Below are positions 8,360 through 17,800 of a stretch of 32,803 nucleotides of DNA, piece by piece (position 1 is the stretch's first letter; each line of letters opens with the position of its first letter). Source of the stretch: Polymorphobacter sp. Lineage in GTDB: Bacteria; Pseudomonadota; Alphaproteobacteria; Sphingomonadales; Sphingomonadaceae. A program made the position numbers and the translations under genes. The DNA lies in NCBI RefSeq assembly GCF_025362435.1, contig NZ_JANYGL010000061.1, positions 1 through 32,803 of the forward strand, written 5' to 3'. The notes beneath the pieces were generated by a model that saw nothing but the letters and a program-made list of their open reading frames with translations, searched no databases and was not told where the DNA came from.

Positions 8360-9981
8360 CCCGTTTCCCGCGCTTCATCCCGTCGATCGTCGCGCTTGCG
8401 CTCGGCGCCTGCGCCGTCGGACCGAACTTTCGGCCACCGGCGACCCCGGCTGCGTCGGCGGGGAAGTACGGCGCTGCCGATTCGATCGCGGTGTCGTCCG
8501 AGCCGCTGCCCGAAAAATGGTGGCAGCTGTACGACGATCCCGCGCTCGACGCCCTCGTCACCGAGGCGCTGACCGCGAACACCGACATCCGCGTCGCCAC
8601 CGCCAGTCTGCGCCGGGCGCGCGCGATCCTCAGCGAAACGCGCGGCCAGCTGCTGCCGTCGACGAACATCAGCGGCGGCGCAGCGTATGTGCGCAGCAAC
8701 GGCACCAGCGGCGGCGGGTCGGGCGGAACGTCGTCGATCGGCACCGGGACCGGCGGAGCTGGCACCGGCACCGGCACCGGTGCTGGCGGCACCGGAATTG
8801 GGACCGGCACCGGAACCGGAACCGGCGGAACGGGCGCTGGCACCGGCGGTACGGGCACGGGCAATGGCACCACCGGGACCACCGGCGCGACGGTCACCAG
8901 CTCGTCGTACCAGGGCCAGTTCTACCAGGCCGGGCTCGACGTCAGTTACGAACTCGACCTCTATGGCCGAGTCCGCCGCGACATCGAGGCATCGCGCGCC
9001 GACCTCGCCGCGCAGGAAGCGCAGCGTGACACCGTTCGCACCAGCGTCGCGGCGGAAACCGCGCGCGCTTATGCCGATGCCTGTTCGGCGGCGCTCCAGA
9101 TCGGCGTCGCTCGCCAATCGCTGTCGCTCCAGCTCGAGACCTACGACCTCACCGAGCGCCTCGCGCAGGCCGGGCGCGGGACGCCGCTCGATACGTCGCG
9201 GGCGCGGGCGCAATACGAGCAGGTCCGCGCGACGCTGCCGTCGTTCGTCGCCTCGCGCCGCGACGCGCTGTACCGGCTGAGCGTCCTCACCGGGCATCCG
9301 CCCGAGGAGACGCCGTCGGCTGCCGCGGCATGCACGACCCCGCCGGTGCTCAAGCGTCCGATCCCGGTCGGCGACGGCACCGCGCTGATCAAGCGCCGCC
9401 CCGATATCCGCCAGGCCGACCGCAACCTCGCCGCCGCGACCGCGCGGATCGGCGTCGCCACCGCCGCGCTTTATCCGAAGATCTCACTCGGCGGGTCGAT
9501 CGGTACCTCGGGGATCAGCCTCAGCCAGCTCGGCGGCAAGGAGGGACTTACCTTCAACGTCGGTCCGCTGCTTAGTTGGACCTTTCCCAACATCACCGTC
9601 GCCCGTGCGCGCATCCGCCAGGCCGAGGCGAGCAGCGAGGCGGCGCTGGCGAGCTTCGACGGGACGGTGCTGACGGCATTGCAGGAGACCGAGACGGCGA
9701 TGACCGACCTAGCCGGTGAGCTCGACCGGCAGGCGGCGTTGACTGCGGCGCGCGACTATAGCGCCGAGGCGGCGCGCATCGTCGGCTTGCGCTACGGCGC
9801 GGGGGCGGAGAATTTCCTCGCCGTGCTCGACGCGCAGCGGACGCTCGCAACCGCCGAGGCGAACCTCGCCGCGTCGCGCGCACAGCTCACCACCGATCAG
9901 GTCGCGGTGTTCAAGGCGCTCGGCGGCGGCTGGGAAAACGCGCCGGAAACAAATACTTCGTTAAAAGTTACGTACCCGTAA
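8356..9981 (+). CDS. Outer membrane efflux lipoprotein (NodT/OprM family) with Gly/Thr-repeat insertion
   Basis: A 541-residue outer membrane channel for the preceding RND pump. The ATG overlaps the permease stop by four bases. The lipobox LGA-C puts the acylated residue at Cys19, followed by AVGPNFRPP, typical of this family. Both structural repeats are present: EKWWQLYDDPALDALVTEAL, and YELDLYGRVRRDIEASRADL for the first; TARIGVATAALYPKISLGGSIG and LSWTFPNITVARARIRQAEA for the second. The oddity is residues 116-179, almost only Gly and Thr, inserted between the two beta-strands of the first repeat, where an extracellular loop is expected. Apart from that insertion the length and order are ordinary, so the channel should be functional. 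Confidence 0.93.
   Translation: MTRFPRFIPSIVALALGACAVGPNFRPPATPAASAGKYGAADSIAVSSEPLPEKWWQLYDDPALDALVTEALTANTDIRVATASLRRARAILSETRGQLLPSTNISGGAAYVRSNGTSGGGSGGTSSIGTGTGGAGTGTGTGAGGTGIGTGTGTGTGGTGAGTGGTGTGNGTTGTTGATVTSSSYQGQFYQAGLDVSYELDLYGRVRRDIEASRADLAAQEAQRDTVRTSVAAETARAYADACSAALQIGVARQSLSLQLETYDLTERLAQAGRGTPLDTSRARAQYEQVRATLPSFVASRRDALYRLSVLTGHPPEETPSAAAACTTPPVLKRPIPVGDGTALIKRRPDIRQADRNLAAATARIGVATAALYPKISLGGSIGTSGISLSQLGGKEGLTFNVGPLLSWTFPNITVARARIRQAEASSEAALASFDGTVLTALQETETAMTDLAGELDRQAALTAARDYSAEAARIVGLRYGAGAENFLAVLDAQRTLATAEANLAASRAQLTTDQVAVFKALGGGWENAPETNTSLKVTYP
8701..8892 (+). repeat. Gly/Thr-coding simple repeat inside the outer membrane channel gene
   Basis: About 190 bases built from imperfect repeats of the hexamer GGCACC/GGAACC (GGNACC) encode alternating Gly-Thr with occasional Ala, Ile or Asn. 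The reading frame is kept throughout. Hexamer units can be gained or lost without a frameshift, so loop length is expected to vary between strains. Confidence 0.85.
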
Positions 9982-10035
9982 GCGTCCGATCCTGCATTGG
10001 TCCGTTAGTGGATCAGTTTAATTGTGGGAGGATCG

Positions 10036-10647
10036 ATGCCTGGTGACTCGGGTGGTGTTGCGCGTACGCTGGCCATAGCGCACCCGTTTCCCTTGGTCGT
10101 CGAGGCGCTGGCAACGATAGCGACCGCGGCCGGCATTGCCGCTTCGGTGACGGCTGCCGCCGACGAGTCGGACGCAGTTCTGCTGGAGGCCGACCTTGCG
10201 ATCATCGCGGTTCAGCTCGGCGGCATTGCAATTCTTCGTGCCCGCCGTGCCGTTGGCGTTCCAACCGTCATCGTGTTCGACCAGCCGAACCCCGAAGCGC
10301 TCCTAGCCGCCGTCGAGCTTGCCGCCGAGGGCGTGGTGCTGACGACGAGCAAGGCAGAGGCGGTTGCCGCTTGCCTCACCGCGGTCGCAGCCGGTGAGCA
10401 GTGGCGCGATCCCGAGGCGACGCGGCTGATCATCGAACGCGTCACGCGCCCCGCCGGGCCGACGTTGACCCGGCGTGAGCAGGATGTCGCCAATCTCGTT
10501 TTCGCCGGGCAGCGCAATCGCGCGATCGGCGATGCGCTCGGTATCTCCGAGGGCACGGTCAAGATGCACCTCCACAATGTCTATGCGAAGCTGGGCCTAC
10601 AGAGCCGGACGCAGCTGGCGATGGAGCTACGCACGCGCCTGGCGTGA
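10036..10647 (+). CDS. LuxR-family transcriptional regulator with degenerate receiver domain
   Basis: A 203-residue protein with a response-regulator-like N-terminus (about 10-120) and a LuxR/FixJ/NarL helix-turn-helix (about 143-198: LTRREQDVANLVFAGQ, ISEGTVKMHLHNVYAKL). The ATG at 10036 is chosen over an in-frame GTG at 10024 because GGGAGG (10026-10031) lies just before it. The receiver has lost its phosphorylation chemistry. Where the acidic pair should be it has Ala15-His16 (LAIAHPFPLVVEAL), the phosphoacceptor position is Ala58 (DLAIIAVQL), and the conserved Lys is Thr103. It therefore cannot be a standard two-component target. It lies 54 bases after the efflux operon on the same strand; a regulatory link is possible but unproven. 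Confidence 0.85.
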   Translation: MPGDSGGVARTLAIAHPFPLVVEALATIATAAGIAASVTAAADESDAVLLEADLAIIAVQLGGIAILRARRAVGVPTVIVFDQPNPEALLAAVELAAEGVVLTTSKAEAVAACLTAVAAGEQWRDPEATRLIIERVTRPAGPTLTRREQDVANLVFAGQRNRAIGDALGISEGTVKMHLHNVYAKLGLQSRTQLAMELRTRLA

Positions 10648-10660
10648 CGGCGTCGGCAAG

Positions 10661-10682
10661 CGTGCGGGACTCGAACCGCACG
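10661..10682. other. Seven-base-pair hairpin after the luxR-type gene
   Basis: CGTGCGG and CCGCACG pair perfectly around the eight-base loop GACTCGAA, 14 bases after the stop codon. It may act in 3'-end formation, but no T-run follows. The loop resembles a tRNA T-arm read on the other strand, yet no cloverleaf can be built around it. The rest of 10648-10888 shows nothing I can identify; an open frame crosses it but has no family features. Confidence 0.4.
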
Positions 10683-10888
10683 ATGGCTGCCTTGCTTTGC
10701 GTGGGCAAACCACCCTACAGCCACGGTCATGCCGTCGAAGTTTCGACGCGCTTCAACCATCAGGCTGACGAGTTGGCGATGACCTCAACCGACACCTTGG
10801 CAACATGTCGTTTGCGGGCGATATCCCCCGTCGCGATCGGCGCGTCGGGCGACAAGGCAGAGTTCGCGGTCCGCATTCGGGTATCGAA

Positions 10889-11428
10889 ATGAAACTGGCT
10901 GCGTCACTGGTTTGCCTGACTTCGCTGCTCATCAGCGGATGCGTCGACCGCCCGCCCTCCTTTACGCCGAGCCTGCCCGAAGCCCGCGTTCGCATCGCCG
11001 GCACCATCGGCAAGGTGTCCGCAACGGTCGACCCCGCGACTCAAGCGGCTGGCGACGTCAGCCTGATCTTCGGCAGCGACGAGACCCCGGCGCAGTGGCA
11101 GCGCGGACTGGCCAGCGCCCTCGACCAGTCGCGCCTGTTCGACGGCAGCCCGCGGATCCTCGATGTCACGGTGACGATCATCAAGATGAAGCCGCCGCAT
11201 ACGGGCGCGACGATCGAGACGCCGGCCAGCGCGCGGTACCAGGTCTTCGACGCCCAATCGCACGCGGTTGTGTTCGCAGCGACGATCGACAATGTTGGGC
11301 GTGCCCGTCCCGACGATAACTTCCTCGGCGCGGTTCGCATTCGCGATTCGATCGACCGCGCGGTCCAGGGCAATATTACGCTGTTCGTCGAGCGGCTGGC
11401 GAAGACTCCGGAGCTCACCTCACCGTAG
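10889..11428 (+). CDS. Small putative lipoprotein of unknown function
   Basis: A 179-residue protein. The ATG at 10889 gives MKLAASL...LISGC, a clear lipoprotein signal with the modified Cys18. The +2 residue is Val, so outer membrane sorting is plausible. The mature part has a mixed alpha/beta pattern with WQRGLASALDQSRLF, a central strand block (RILDVTVTIIKMK), RYQVFDAQSHAVVFAATI and an amphipathic C-terminus (RIRDSIDRAVQGNITLFVERL). The layout resembles small YajG-like or envelope-assembly lipoproteins, but I cannot name a family. It converges on the transglutaminase-like gene with a 29-base gap. The frame is open upstream to 10805 without a better start. Confidence 0.75.
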   Translation: MKLAASLVCLTSLLISGCVDRPPSFTPSLPEARVRIAGTIGKVSATVDPATQAAGDVSLIFGSDETPAQWQRGLASALDQSRLFDGSPRILDVTVTIIKMKPPHTGATIETPASARYQVFDAQSHAVVFAATIDNVGRARPDDNFLGAVRIRDSIDRAVQGNITLFVERLAKTPELTSP

Positions 11429-11457
11429 CTCGGGTTCCGCGCAGACGACCTGCGCGG

Positions 11458-12240
11458 CTACTCCTGAAGCTGGATCACCGACACCGTCATCGCGATCTGC
11501 CGCACCGCCCCGCCTGTCGTCAGGAACGCAATATCCGCAGCGTCGCGCCCGGTCGCGATGCGGATCAGCCCGTCGCCCGGCGCCAGCCGCGTCGGATCGG
11601 CGAGCCACCACTGGCCGCCGACATAGACCTCCATCACCGCGTGAAAGTCGGCGGGCTCGAGCCGCCACGCATACGCCCCGACCGCGCGCGCCGGGATGTT
11701 CGCCGCGCGGCACAGCGTGATGCCAAGGTGGGTGAAGTCGCGGCAGACGCCGGCGCGGTCGACGAAGGTGCGCTCGGCGGTGGTCTCGGTGTCGCTGACG
11801 CCGTGGATATAGTCGACCTCGGCGTGGAGCCAGTCGAGGATGGCGTGGACCTTCGCCCCGCCCTCGCCGACATGGCCGAATTCGCGAAGGACGAAGCGCC
11901 CGAACTTGTCGGATGGGCAGTAGCGGCTCGGCAGTAGGTAATCGAGCGTCTCGGGGGGAAGCTCGTTCCAGCGGTGCTGGCGCGCATCGTCGGGAATACG
12001 CAGCCGCGGCGCGACGTCGACCGTCGCGGTATAGCCGATATCGACGCGCCCCTCGACCTCGCCGCGCAGCATCCGCGTGCCGTCGGCGGCGGTCACCGAG
12101 ACCAGCCGCGCGCCCGCGCTCAGCCCGAGCGTCTCGGCAACGATGACCTGGTCGGACGCCGCGAGGACCTGGACCTTGGCGATCGCCTCGACCGGGACGT
12201 CGAGTTCATACGCGAGATTGCATTGCGCGAAGAGCCGCAT
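11458..12240 (-). CDS. Transglutaminase-like cysteine protease-fold protein
   Basis: A 260-residue protein with an N-terminal beta-rich region (about 1-85) and a transglutaminase-like core. The catalytic triad is present: Cys166 in DRAGVCRDFTHL, His200 in PADFHAVMEVYVGG and Asp215 in WWLADPTRLAP. Such bacterial proteins hydrolyse or transfer amide or peptide bonds; no signal peptide is seen, so it is probably cytoplasmic. It is the last gene of the 5-oxoproline operon, nine bases after the DUF2891 stop. A role in producing or trimming gamma-glutamyl or pyroglutamyl peptides would suit this context, but that is inference; these genes are also common as stand-alone proteins of unknown substrate. 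Confidence 0.85.
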   Translation of the reverse strand: MRLFAQCNLAYELDVPVEAIAKVQVLAASDQVIVAETLGLSAGARLVSVTAADGTRMLRGEVEGRVDIGYTATVDVAPRLRIPDDARQHRWNELPPETLDYLLPSRYCPSDKFGRFVLREFGHVGEGGAKVHAILDWLHAEVDYIHGVSDTETTAERTFVDRAGVCRDFTHLGITLCRAANIPARAVGAYAWRLEPADFHAVMEVYVGGQWWLADPTRLAPGDGLIRIATGRDAADIAFLTTGGAVRQIAMTVSVIQLQE

Positions 12241-12249
12241 GGGGACCTG

Positions 12250-13242
12250 TCAGGCGAGAGCGGGCGGGGAGGTCAGGGCGAGAAAGGCGAAGGTCGCGAG
12301 CCAGTGCTCGCCGGCATAGTCACCGGCGACATGGTCGATGCTCGCCGCGATATGCGCGCCCGCGGTCGATTCGGCCACGGCATAAAGCGGGTGCGAGGGC
12401 GCCAATCTTGCGGCGATCTCGCGCCAGCACCATGCGCGGCTGAAGTTCAGTCCGTCGAGGTGGGCGATCTTGCCGTCGCTGCGGTCGGACGGGACGGCGG
12501 GGGCGAACAGCGCCGCCGGCTCGCGCGCGGCGGCGCGGGGGAGGAAGGCATCGAACCACGCGGTGAACTCGGCGGCGGGGAGGACGCGCGACATCGCCAG
12601 CGCCTCGCACAGCACCGGCGACAGGAAGGCGTCGCCGTCGGGCTCCCATGCCTGCGCGTCGCGGTCGTTGCCGTACCAGCCGGTGACCCGGCCTGCGATC
12701 AGCGCGGCGATGGCAGGGTCGTGGACCGCTGCCCAGTCGTGGGTGAGGACGCAGGCGAAGGCGGTATTGGCGTGGCTGCCGGTCCGGATCGGATACGTTG
12801 CCTTGGGCAGGAAGGCGGCGAAGCGCGCGGTAAAGGCGCGGGCGAGCGGGTCGAGCGCGGGGCCCCATTCGGTGTATGCGGCCGCGCCGTGGAGCGCGAG
12901 CAGCCACGCCCAGCCGTACGGCCGCTCGAAGCCGCCGCTGTTCGGGCGGTCGAGATAGGCGAGCTCGGCGGCGAGCTTGGCGGAGGTAAAGGTCGTCGCC
13001 GCAAGCGGGTCTATCGACGCCGCGAGGCCGGGATACGCCGCGCGCAGGCGGAACAGCAGCCACCAGCCGTGGACGCAACTGTGCCAGTCGAAACTGCCGA
13101 AGAACACCGGGTGGAGTTCGGTGTGTGACGACATATCAGCGGCCGAGTTCGCGACATGATCGGCCTTGTGCGGGTATGCGTGCGCGACGTGTCCCAGCGC
13201 GATGTTGGCGAAGCGGGCGGCGATCTCGGGGGTCATCTTCAT
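12250..13242 (-). CDS. DUF2891 family protein
   Basis: A 330-residue protein starting MKMTPEIAARFANIALGHV. It matches what I know of DUF2891: an early HPVFFGSFDWHSCVHGWWLLFR motif, FERPYGWAWLL, YPIRTGSHANTAFA, and DAFLSPVLCEALAMSRVL. These are dense in His, Trp and aromatic residues, and the protein looks all-helical, like an alpha/alpha toroid enzyme. No signal peptide or membrane segment is visible. Its ATG overlaps the DUF979 stop as ATGA. The biochemical function is unknown; its recurrent pairing with DUF969/DUF979 genes suggests a part in 5-oxoproline or pyroglutamyl-peptide use. Confidence 0.85.
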   Translation of the reverse strand: MKMTPEIAARFANIALGHVAHAYPHKADHVANSAADMSSHTELHPVFFGSFDWHSCVHGWWLLFRLRAAYPGLAASIDPLAATTFTSAKLAAELAYLDRPNSGGFERPYGWAWLLALHGAAAYTEWGPALDPLARAFTARFAAFLPKATYPIRTGSHANTAFACVLTHDWAAVHDPAIAALIAGRVTGWYGNDRDAQAWEPDGDAFLSPVLCEALAMSRVLPAAEFTAWFDAFLPRAAAREPAALFAPAVPSDRSDGKIAHLDGLNFSRAWCWREIAARLAPSHPLYAVAESTAGAHIAASIDHVAGDYAGEHWLATFAFLALTSPPALA

Positions 13243-14174
13243 CGGAACGCGAGCCAGTCCATCAGCGCGGTGTTGACCGCAAGTATCGGTAAAGCCGTCA
13301 TGAATTGCGCCTTGATGACGCCGTAGCGATCGTCGAGCTCGAGCAGGGTCGCGGGAACGATGTTGAAGTTGGCCGCCATCGGGGTCATCAGCGTCCCGCA
13401 GAACCCGCTGAGCATCCCGAGCGCGCAAATCGGCGCCGGATTTCCGCCCAAGCCATTGACAAGTATCGGTAATCCGATCGCGGCGGTCATCACCGGAAAC
13501 GCCGCGAAGGCGTTCCCCAGCACCATCGTGAACCCCGCCATCCCGACCGTATAGGCGATCACCGCCGCCAATCTCACCCCATGAGGGAGCATCGGTGCGA
13601 TCAACCCGCCGACTACGGCGCCAACCCCCGCCAGCGCAAACACCGCCCCCAACGCCGCCAACGCCTGCGGCAGCGCCGCCGCCCAGCCGACCGAGTCGAT
13701 CATCGAGCGGCCACCTTCGAGCGATTCCAGTGGCCTGGGCCGCAGCCAGGCGAGGCAGACGGCGAAGGCGATGACGACGCCGAGGCCGAGCGAGACGAGC
13801 GTAACCTGCTTGGGGTCGACCAACCCGCTCCCGGGAAGCGCGAAGGTGCCGATCAGCGCCACCGCCGGGATGATCAGCGCAGCGGCGAACAGCCAGTTGC
13901 CATGACGCGCAGCCGCCGCCTGTTGTGCTTCGCGATCAACGACTTGCCTCCCCCGCCCGAGCGCCCCGGCGCCCGCCAGCACGGCGAGGGCGATGACGAT
14001 CATGCCGTTGCCGAGGTCGCCGATCCGGTCGCCGCCGAGAAAGCTCAGCGCCATCAGCCCCCAGAACACGGCGTTGCCGAGGCGCTTCGGATTGCTCCGG
14101 TCGCGCAGGCCGCGCACGGCAAAGACGGCAAACATCGCCCCGGTCAGAGCATAAAGTGCTGGCAAGCCAATCAC
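13239..14174 (-). CDS. 5-oxoproline transporter, DUF979 family subunit
   Basis: A 311-residue integral membrane protein with about nine to ten helices. The GTG at 14174 overlaps the DUF969 stop (GTGA) and yields VIGLPALYALTGAMFAVFAVRGL. Recognisable DUF979 features are FLGGDRIGDLGNGMIVIALAVLAG near the start and GFCGTLMTPMAANFNIVPATLLEL near the end. DUF979 works with DUF969 as a two-part permease for 5-oxoproline according to current family naming. The neighbouring 5-oxoprolinase supports this strongly. The motif LPIL followed by a Val-Asn pair occurs twice, 60 codons apart, encoded by an identical 13-base stretch. The frame is open upstream inside the other genes, which is not coding. Confidence 0.88.
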   Translation of the reverse strand: MIGLPALYALTGAMFAVFAVRGLRDRSNPKRLGNAVFWGLMALSFLGGDRIGDLGNGMIVIALAVLAGAGALGRGRQVVDREAQQAAAARHGNWLFAAALIIPAVALIGTFALPGSGLVDPKQVTLVSLGLGVVIAFAVCLAWLRPRPLESLEGGRSMIDSVGWAAALPQALAALGAVFALAGVGAVVGGLIAPMLPHGVRLAAVIAYTVGMAGFTMVLGNAFAAFPVMTAAIGLPILVNGLGGNPAPICALGMLSGFCGTLMTPMAANFNIVPATLLELDDRYGVIKAQFMTALPILAVNTALMDWLAFR

Positions 14175-14821
14175 TTGAACGACCGGTCGAGGCGCCACAG
14201 GCGGAAGCCGTGGACCAGCAGCGCGGCGATCGCGGTCGGGATCGCCCAGACCGACAGCCCGAACGGCGACACGACGATGCCGTTGACCTCGAGAAAGCCC
14301 TTGATCAGCAGGATCGACGCCACCGCGAGAAAAATGTCCTCGCCGAAGAAGACGCCGACATTGTCGGTCGCCGCCGCCATCGCCCGCAACCGCTGGCGAT
14401 CCGCACCGGTCAACGGCCGCTGCCGCTCCGCCGCCGCCTCGGCCATCGGCGCGACCAGCGGCCGGATCGTCTGCGCCTGCCCGGCGATCGCGATCAGCCC
14501 GAGCGCGGCGGTGATCTGCCGGAAGACGAGGTACACCGTCAGCAGCCGCCCTGGCGTCGCCGCCCCGATCCCCGCGATCAACCCGCGCGCACGCTCCTGC
14601 AAGCCATGGCGCTCGAGCAGCCCGATCACCGGCAGCACGACCCAGATCACCGAGACATAACGGTTTGTATTGAACGCCTTGCCGAGCGCAGCGACGACCG
14701 CGAGCGGCGACAGTCCCGCCGCAACGCCGGTCGCCAGACCCGCCGCGACGACCACCGCGAGCGGGTTGAGCCGCAGCGCGAAGCCGACGACGATTACCGC
14801 GATCCCGATCAGGGTCAGCAC
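14171..14821 (-). CDS. 5-oxoproline transporter, DUF969 family subunit
   Basis: A 216-residue inner membrane protein with about five to six helices. It begins on a GTG at 14821, seven bases inside the end of the 5-oxoprolinase gene, and reads [29 protein letters not shown]. Family features include VIWVVLPVIGLLERHGLQERA and FFGEDIFLAVASILLIKGFLE. It is the partner of the DUF979 protein and is thought to form the 5-oxoproline permease with it. The overlaps on both sides imply translation in fixed ratio with the oxoprolinase. The function rests on family knowledge plus gene context. Confidence 0.88.
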   Translation of the reverse strand: MLTLIGIAVIVVGFALRLNPLAVVVAAGLATGVAAGLSPLAVVAALGKAFNTNRYVSVIWVVLPVIGLLERHGLQERARGLIAGIGAATPGRLLTVYLVFRQITAALGLIAIAGQAQTIRPLVAPMAEAAAERQRPLTGADRQRLRAMAAATDNVGVFFGEDIFLAVASILLIKGFLEVNGIVVSPFGLSVWAIPTAIAALLVHGFRLWRLDRSFK

Positions 14822-17800
14822 CCGTCTGCCTCCCCGTAGCCGCCGCCGCCCGGCGTCGCGACAATGAACACGTCACCGGGGGCCATGTCGACCGTCGCGG
14901 TGCTGCCGAGGCGTTCGACCGATCCGTCGCCACGTTCGACGCTGTTCTCGCCCGCGGCTCCGGTCCCGCCGCCCGCCAGGCCGAACGGCGGCACGATGCG
15001 GCGGTTCGACAGGATGCCCGCCGTCGCCGCCTCGCGGAAGCGGATCCGCCGGACGACACCGTTGCCGCCGTGCCACTTGCCCGTGCCCCCCGACCCGCGC
15101 CGGATCGCGAAGCTGTCGACGAGCACCGGGAAGCGGCTTTCGAGGACTTCGGGGTCGGTCAGGCGGCTGTTGGTCATGTGCGTCTGGACCGCGCTCGTCC
15201 CGGCGAACCCCACGCCCGCGCCAGAACCGCCCGCGATCGTCTCGTAATATTGGTGACGCGCGTTGCCGAAGGTGAAGTTGTTCATCGTCCCCTGCGCGCC
15301 CGCCATGACGCCAAGCGCACCGAACAGCGCGTCGGTAATGACCTGGCTGGTCTCGACATTGCCCGCGACGACCGCCGCCGGATATGCCGGATCGAGCATC
15401 GACCCCGGGGGGACGATGACCTCGATCGCGCGCATGCAGCCGTCGTTCAGCGGGATGTCGTCGTCGATCAGGCAGCGGAACACGTAGAGCACGGCGGCGC
15501 GGACGACGCTGCGCGGAGCGTTGAAATTGCTCGGCAACTGCACGCTCGTGCCGGTGAAGTCGACCGTCGCCGAGCGCGCCTCTTGGTTGATCCGCACCGC
15601 GACGCGGACGACTGCGCCGTTGTCCATCGGGTAGTCGAACGCGCCATCGGTCAGCCCGGCGATGGCGCGGCGCACAGCTTCCTCGGCGTTCGCCATGACG
15701 AAGCGCATGTACGCCTCGACGGTATCGCGCCCGACCTCGGCGCAGAGCGTGCGGAGTTCGCCCGCGCCGCGCGCGCAGGCGGCGACCTGCGCCTTGAGGT
15801 CGCCGATATTCTGGTCGGGATTGCGCGCGGGGGAGGCGCCCGACCCAAGCAAGGCGCGCACTTCATCTTCGCGGAAGACGCCGGCATCGACGAGCAGGAC
15901 GTCGTCGATCAGCACGCCCTCCTCCTCGACCGAGACGCTGTTCGCCGGCATCGATCCCGGCGAGATCCCGCCGATGTCGGCGTGGTGACCGCGCGCCGCG
16001 ACGAAGAACGCCGGGGTGGCCTCGCCGTCGAGGAACACCGGCATGATCACGGTGATGTCGGGCAAATGCGTGCCGCCGTTGTACGGGGCGTTAAGCATGA
16101 CGACGTCGCCGGGGCGGAGCCCATCGCGGCGGCGGCGGACCGCGGCGACGCTCTCGCCCATCGAGCCAAGATGGACCGGCATGTGCGGCGCGTTGGCGAT
16201 CAGGCTGCCGTCGGCGTCGAACAGCGCGCAGCTGAAGTCGAGGCGCTCCTTGATGTTGACCGATGCCGCGGTCGACTGCAGCGCGACCCCCGTCGCCTCG
16301 GCGATCCCCATGAAGCGGTGCGCGAACAGCTCGAGGCGGATCGGATCGACGGTGTCGAGCGATGACGATGCCTGCACACGCGTTGCCTCGCCGCGGGTGA
16401 GGATCAGATTGCCCGCGCCGTCGACTTCTGCGCGCCAGCCGGGTTCGACGACGCTGGTCGCCGACGCATCGACGATGATCGCGGGCCCGGTGACCACGAA
16501 GCCGACAGGCAGCGTCGCCCGGTCGAACAACGGCGTCGGCACATCGGCCATCGTCACCATGACCGGCACGGGATCACCGACAGGCTCAGGCGGGGCGATG
16601 TCGATTGCAACCGTCGACCCGACGGCCTCGACACGCAACGCATCGATGACCAGCCGTGCGTCGCTGGCGAAGCCGAAACGCGCGACATGCTGTGCGGCGA
16701 ATGCCGACGCCATCGCTGCGGGTTCGTCGAGCACGACTTCGAGCGGGGTGTCGGTCCCGGCGTATTTGACGAGCGCGGTGCGGACCAGCTCGATCCGGTC
16801 GAAGATGACGGGCTGGCAGTGGAGCGCGGCTTCGGCAGCGGCGGCAAGCGCGTCGGCGGCGGCAGCGACATCGGCGCCAAGCGGCTGGTCGACGGTCGCC
16901 TCGCGCAACACCCTGACGTCGGCAAGCCCGATGCCGAGCGCCGACAACACCCCGGCAAACGGCGAGATCATCACCCGCCCGATCCCGAGCGCGGCGGCGA
17001 CGAGGCACGCATGCTGCCCCGCCGCTCCGCCCATGCAGACCAATGTGTAGGCCGCGACGTCGTGACCGCGCTCGATCGAGACGCTGCGGATCGCCCTCGC
17101 CATCGTCGCGACGGCAATGTCGACGAACCCTGACGCGAGCGTCATCGGCGCGATGCCGGTTTCGGCGCTGAGGGCATCGAACTCCGCGGCGACCACCTCG
17201 CGGTCGAGTGGCTGGTCGCCGCCAGGGCCGAACAGTGCCGGGAAATAGCCGGGCTGGAGCTTGCCAAGCAGAACGTTGGCGTCGGTCACGGTTAGCGGGC
17301 CGCCGCCGCGATACGCCGCCGGCCCGGGGACCGCGCCCGCGCTTTCTGGTCCGACGCGGAGCCGCGTTCCGTCCCAGCGGCAGATCGAGCCGCCGCCCGC
17401 TGCGACGGTGTCGATCGCCAGCATCGGCACGCGGATGCGAACCCCGGCGACGAGCGCCTCGGTGCTGCGTTCGTAGGTGCCGGCATAATGCGAGACGTCG
17501 GTCGAGGTGCCGCCCATGTCGAAGCCGATCAGGCGGTCGAGCCCGACGGCGCGCGCGGTTGCGGCCATGCCGACGATGCCGCCCGCCGGACCCGACAGGA
17601 TCGCGTCCTTGCCGCGGAAATCGCGCGCCGCGACAAGCCCGCCGTTCGACTGCATGAACAGCAGCGGGGTGTCGCCGAGCGCGCCGCCGACCTGCTCGAC
17701 GTAGCGGCGGAGGATAGGCGACAGATAGGCGTCGACCACCGTCGTATCGCCGCGCGGGACGAGCTTGATCAGCGCGGCGACGTCGTGACTGACCGAGACC

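Noticed and set aside
8701-8892. The Gly/Thr repeat as a sign of a frameshift or assembly error.
   Set aside because: The frame is intact on both sides, and conserved family motifs resume immediately after it.
10661-10745. A tRNA-like T-arm on the reverse strand (loop TTCGAGTC within a GC stem).
   Set aside because: The stem-loop is a simple 7-bp hairpin. The bases after it do not pair with any suitable upstream acceptor strand, and no anticodon or D-arm can be placed.
10644-10892. An 82-codon forward open frame after the LuxR-type gene.
   Set aside because: No Shine-Dalgarno, no recognisable domain, and it ends inside the start of the lipoprotein gene; likely chance in GC-rich DNA.
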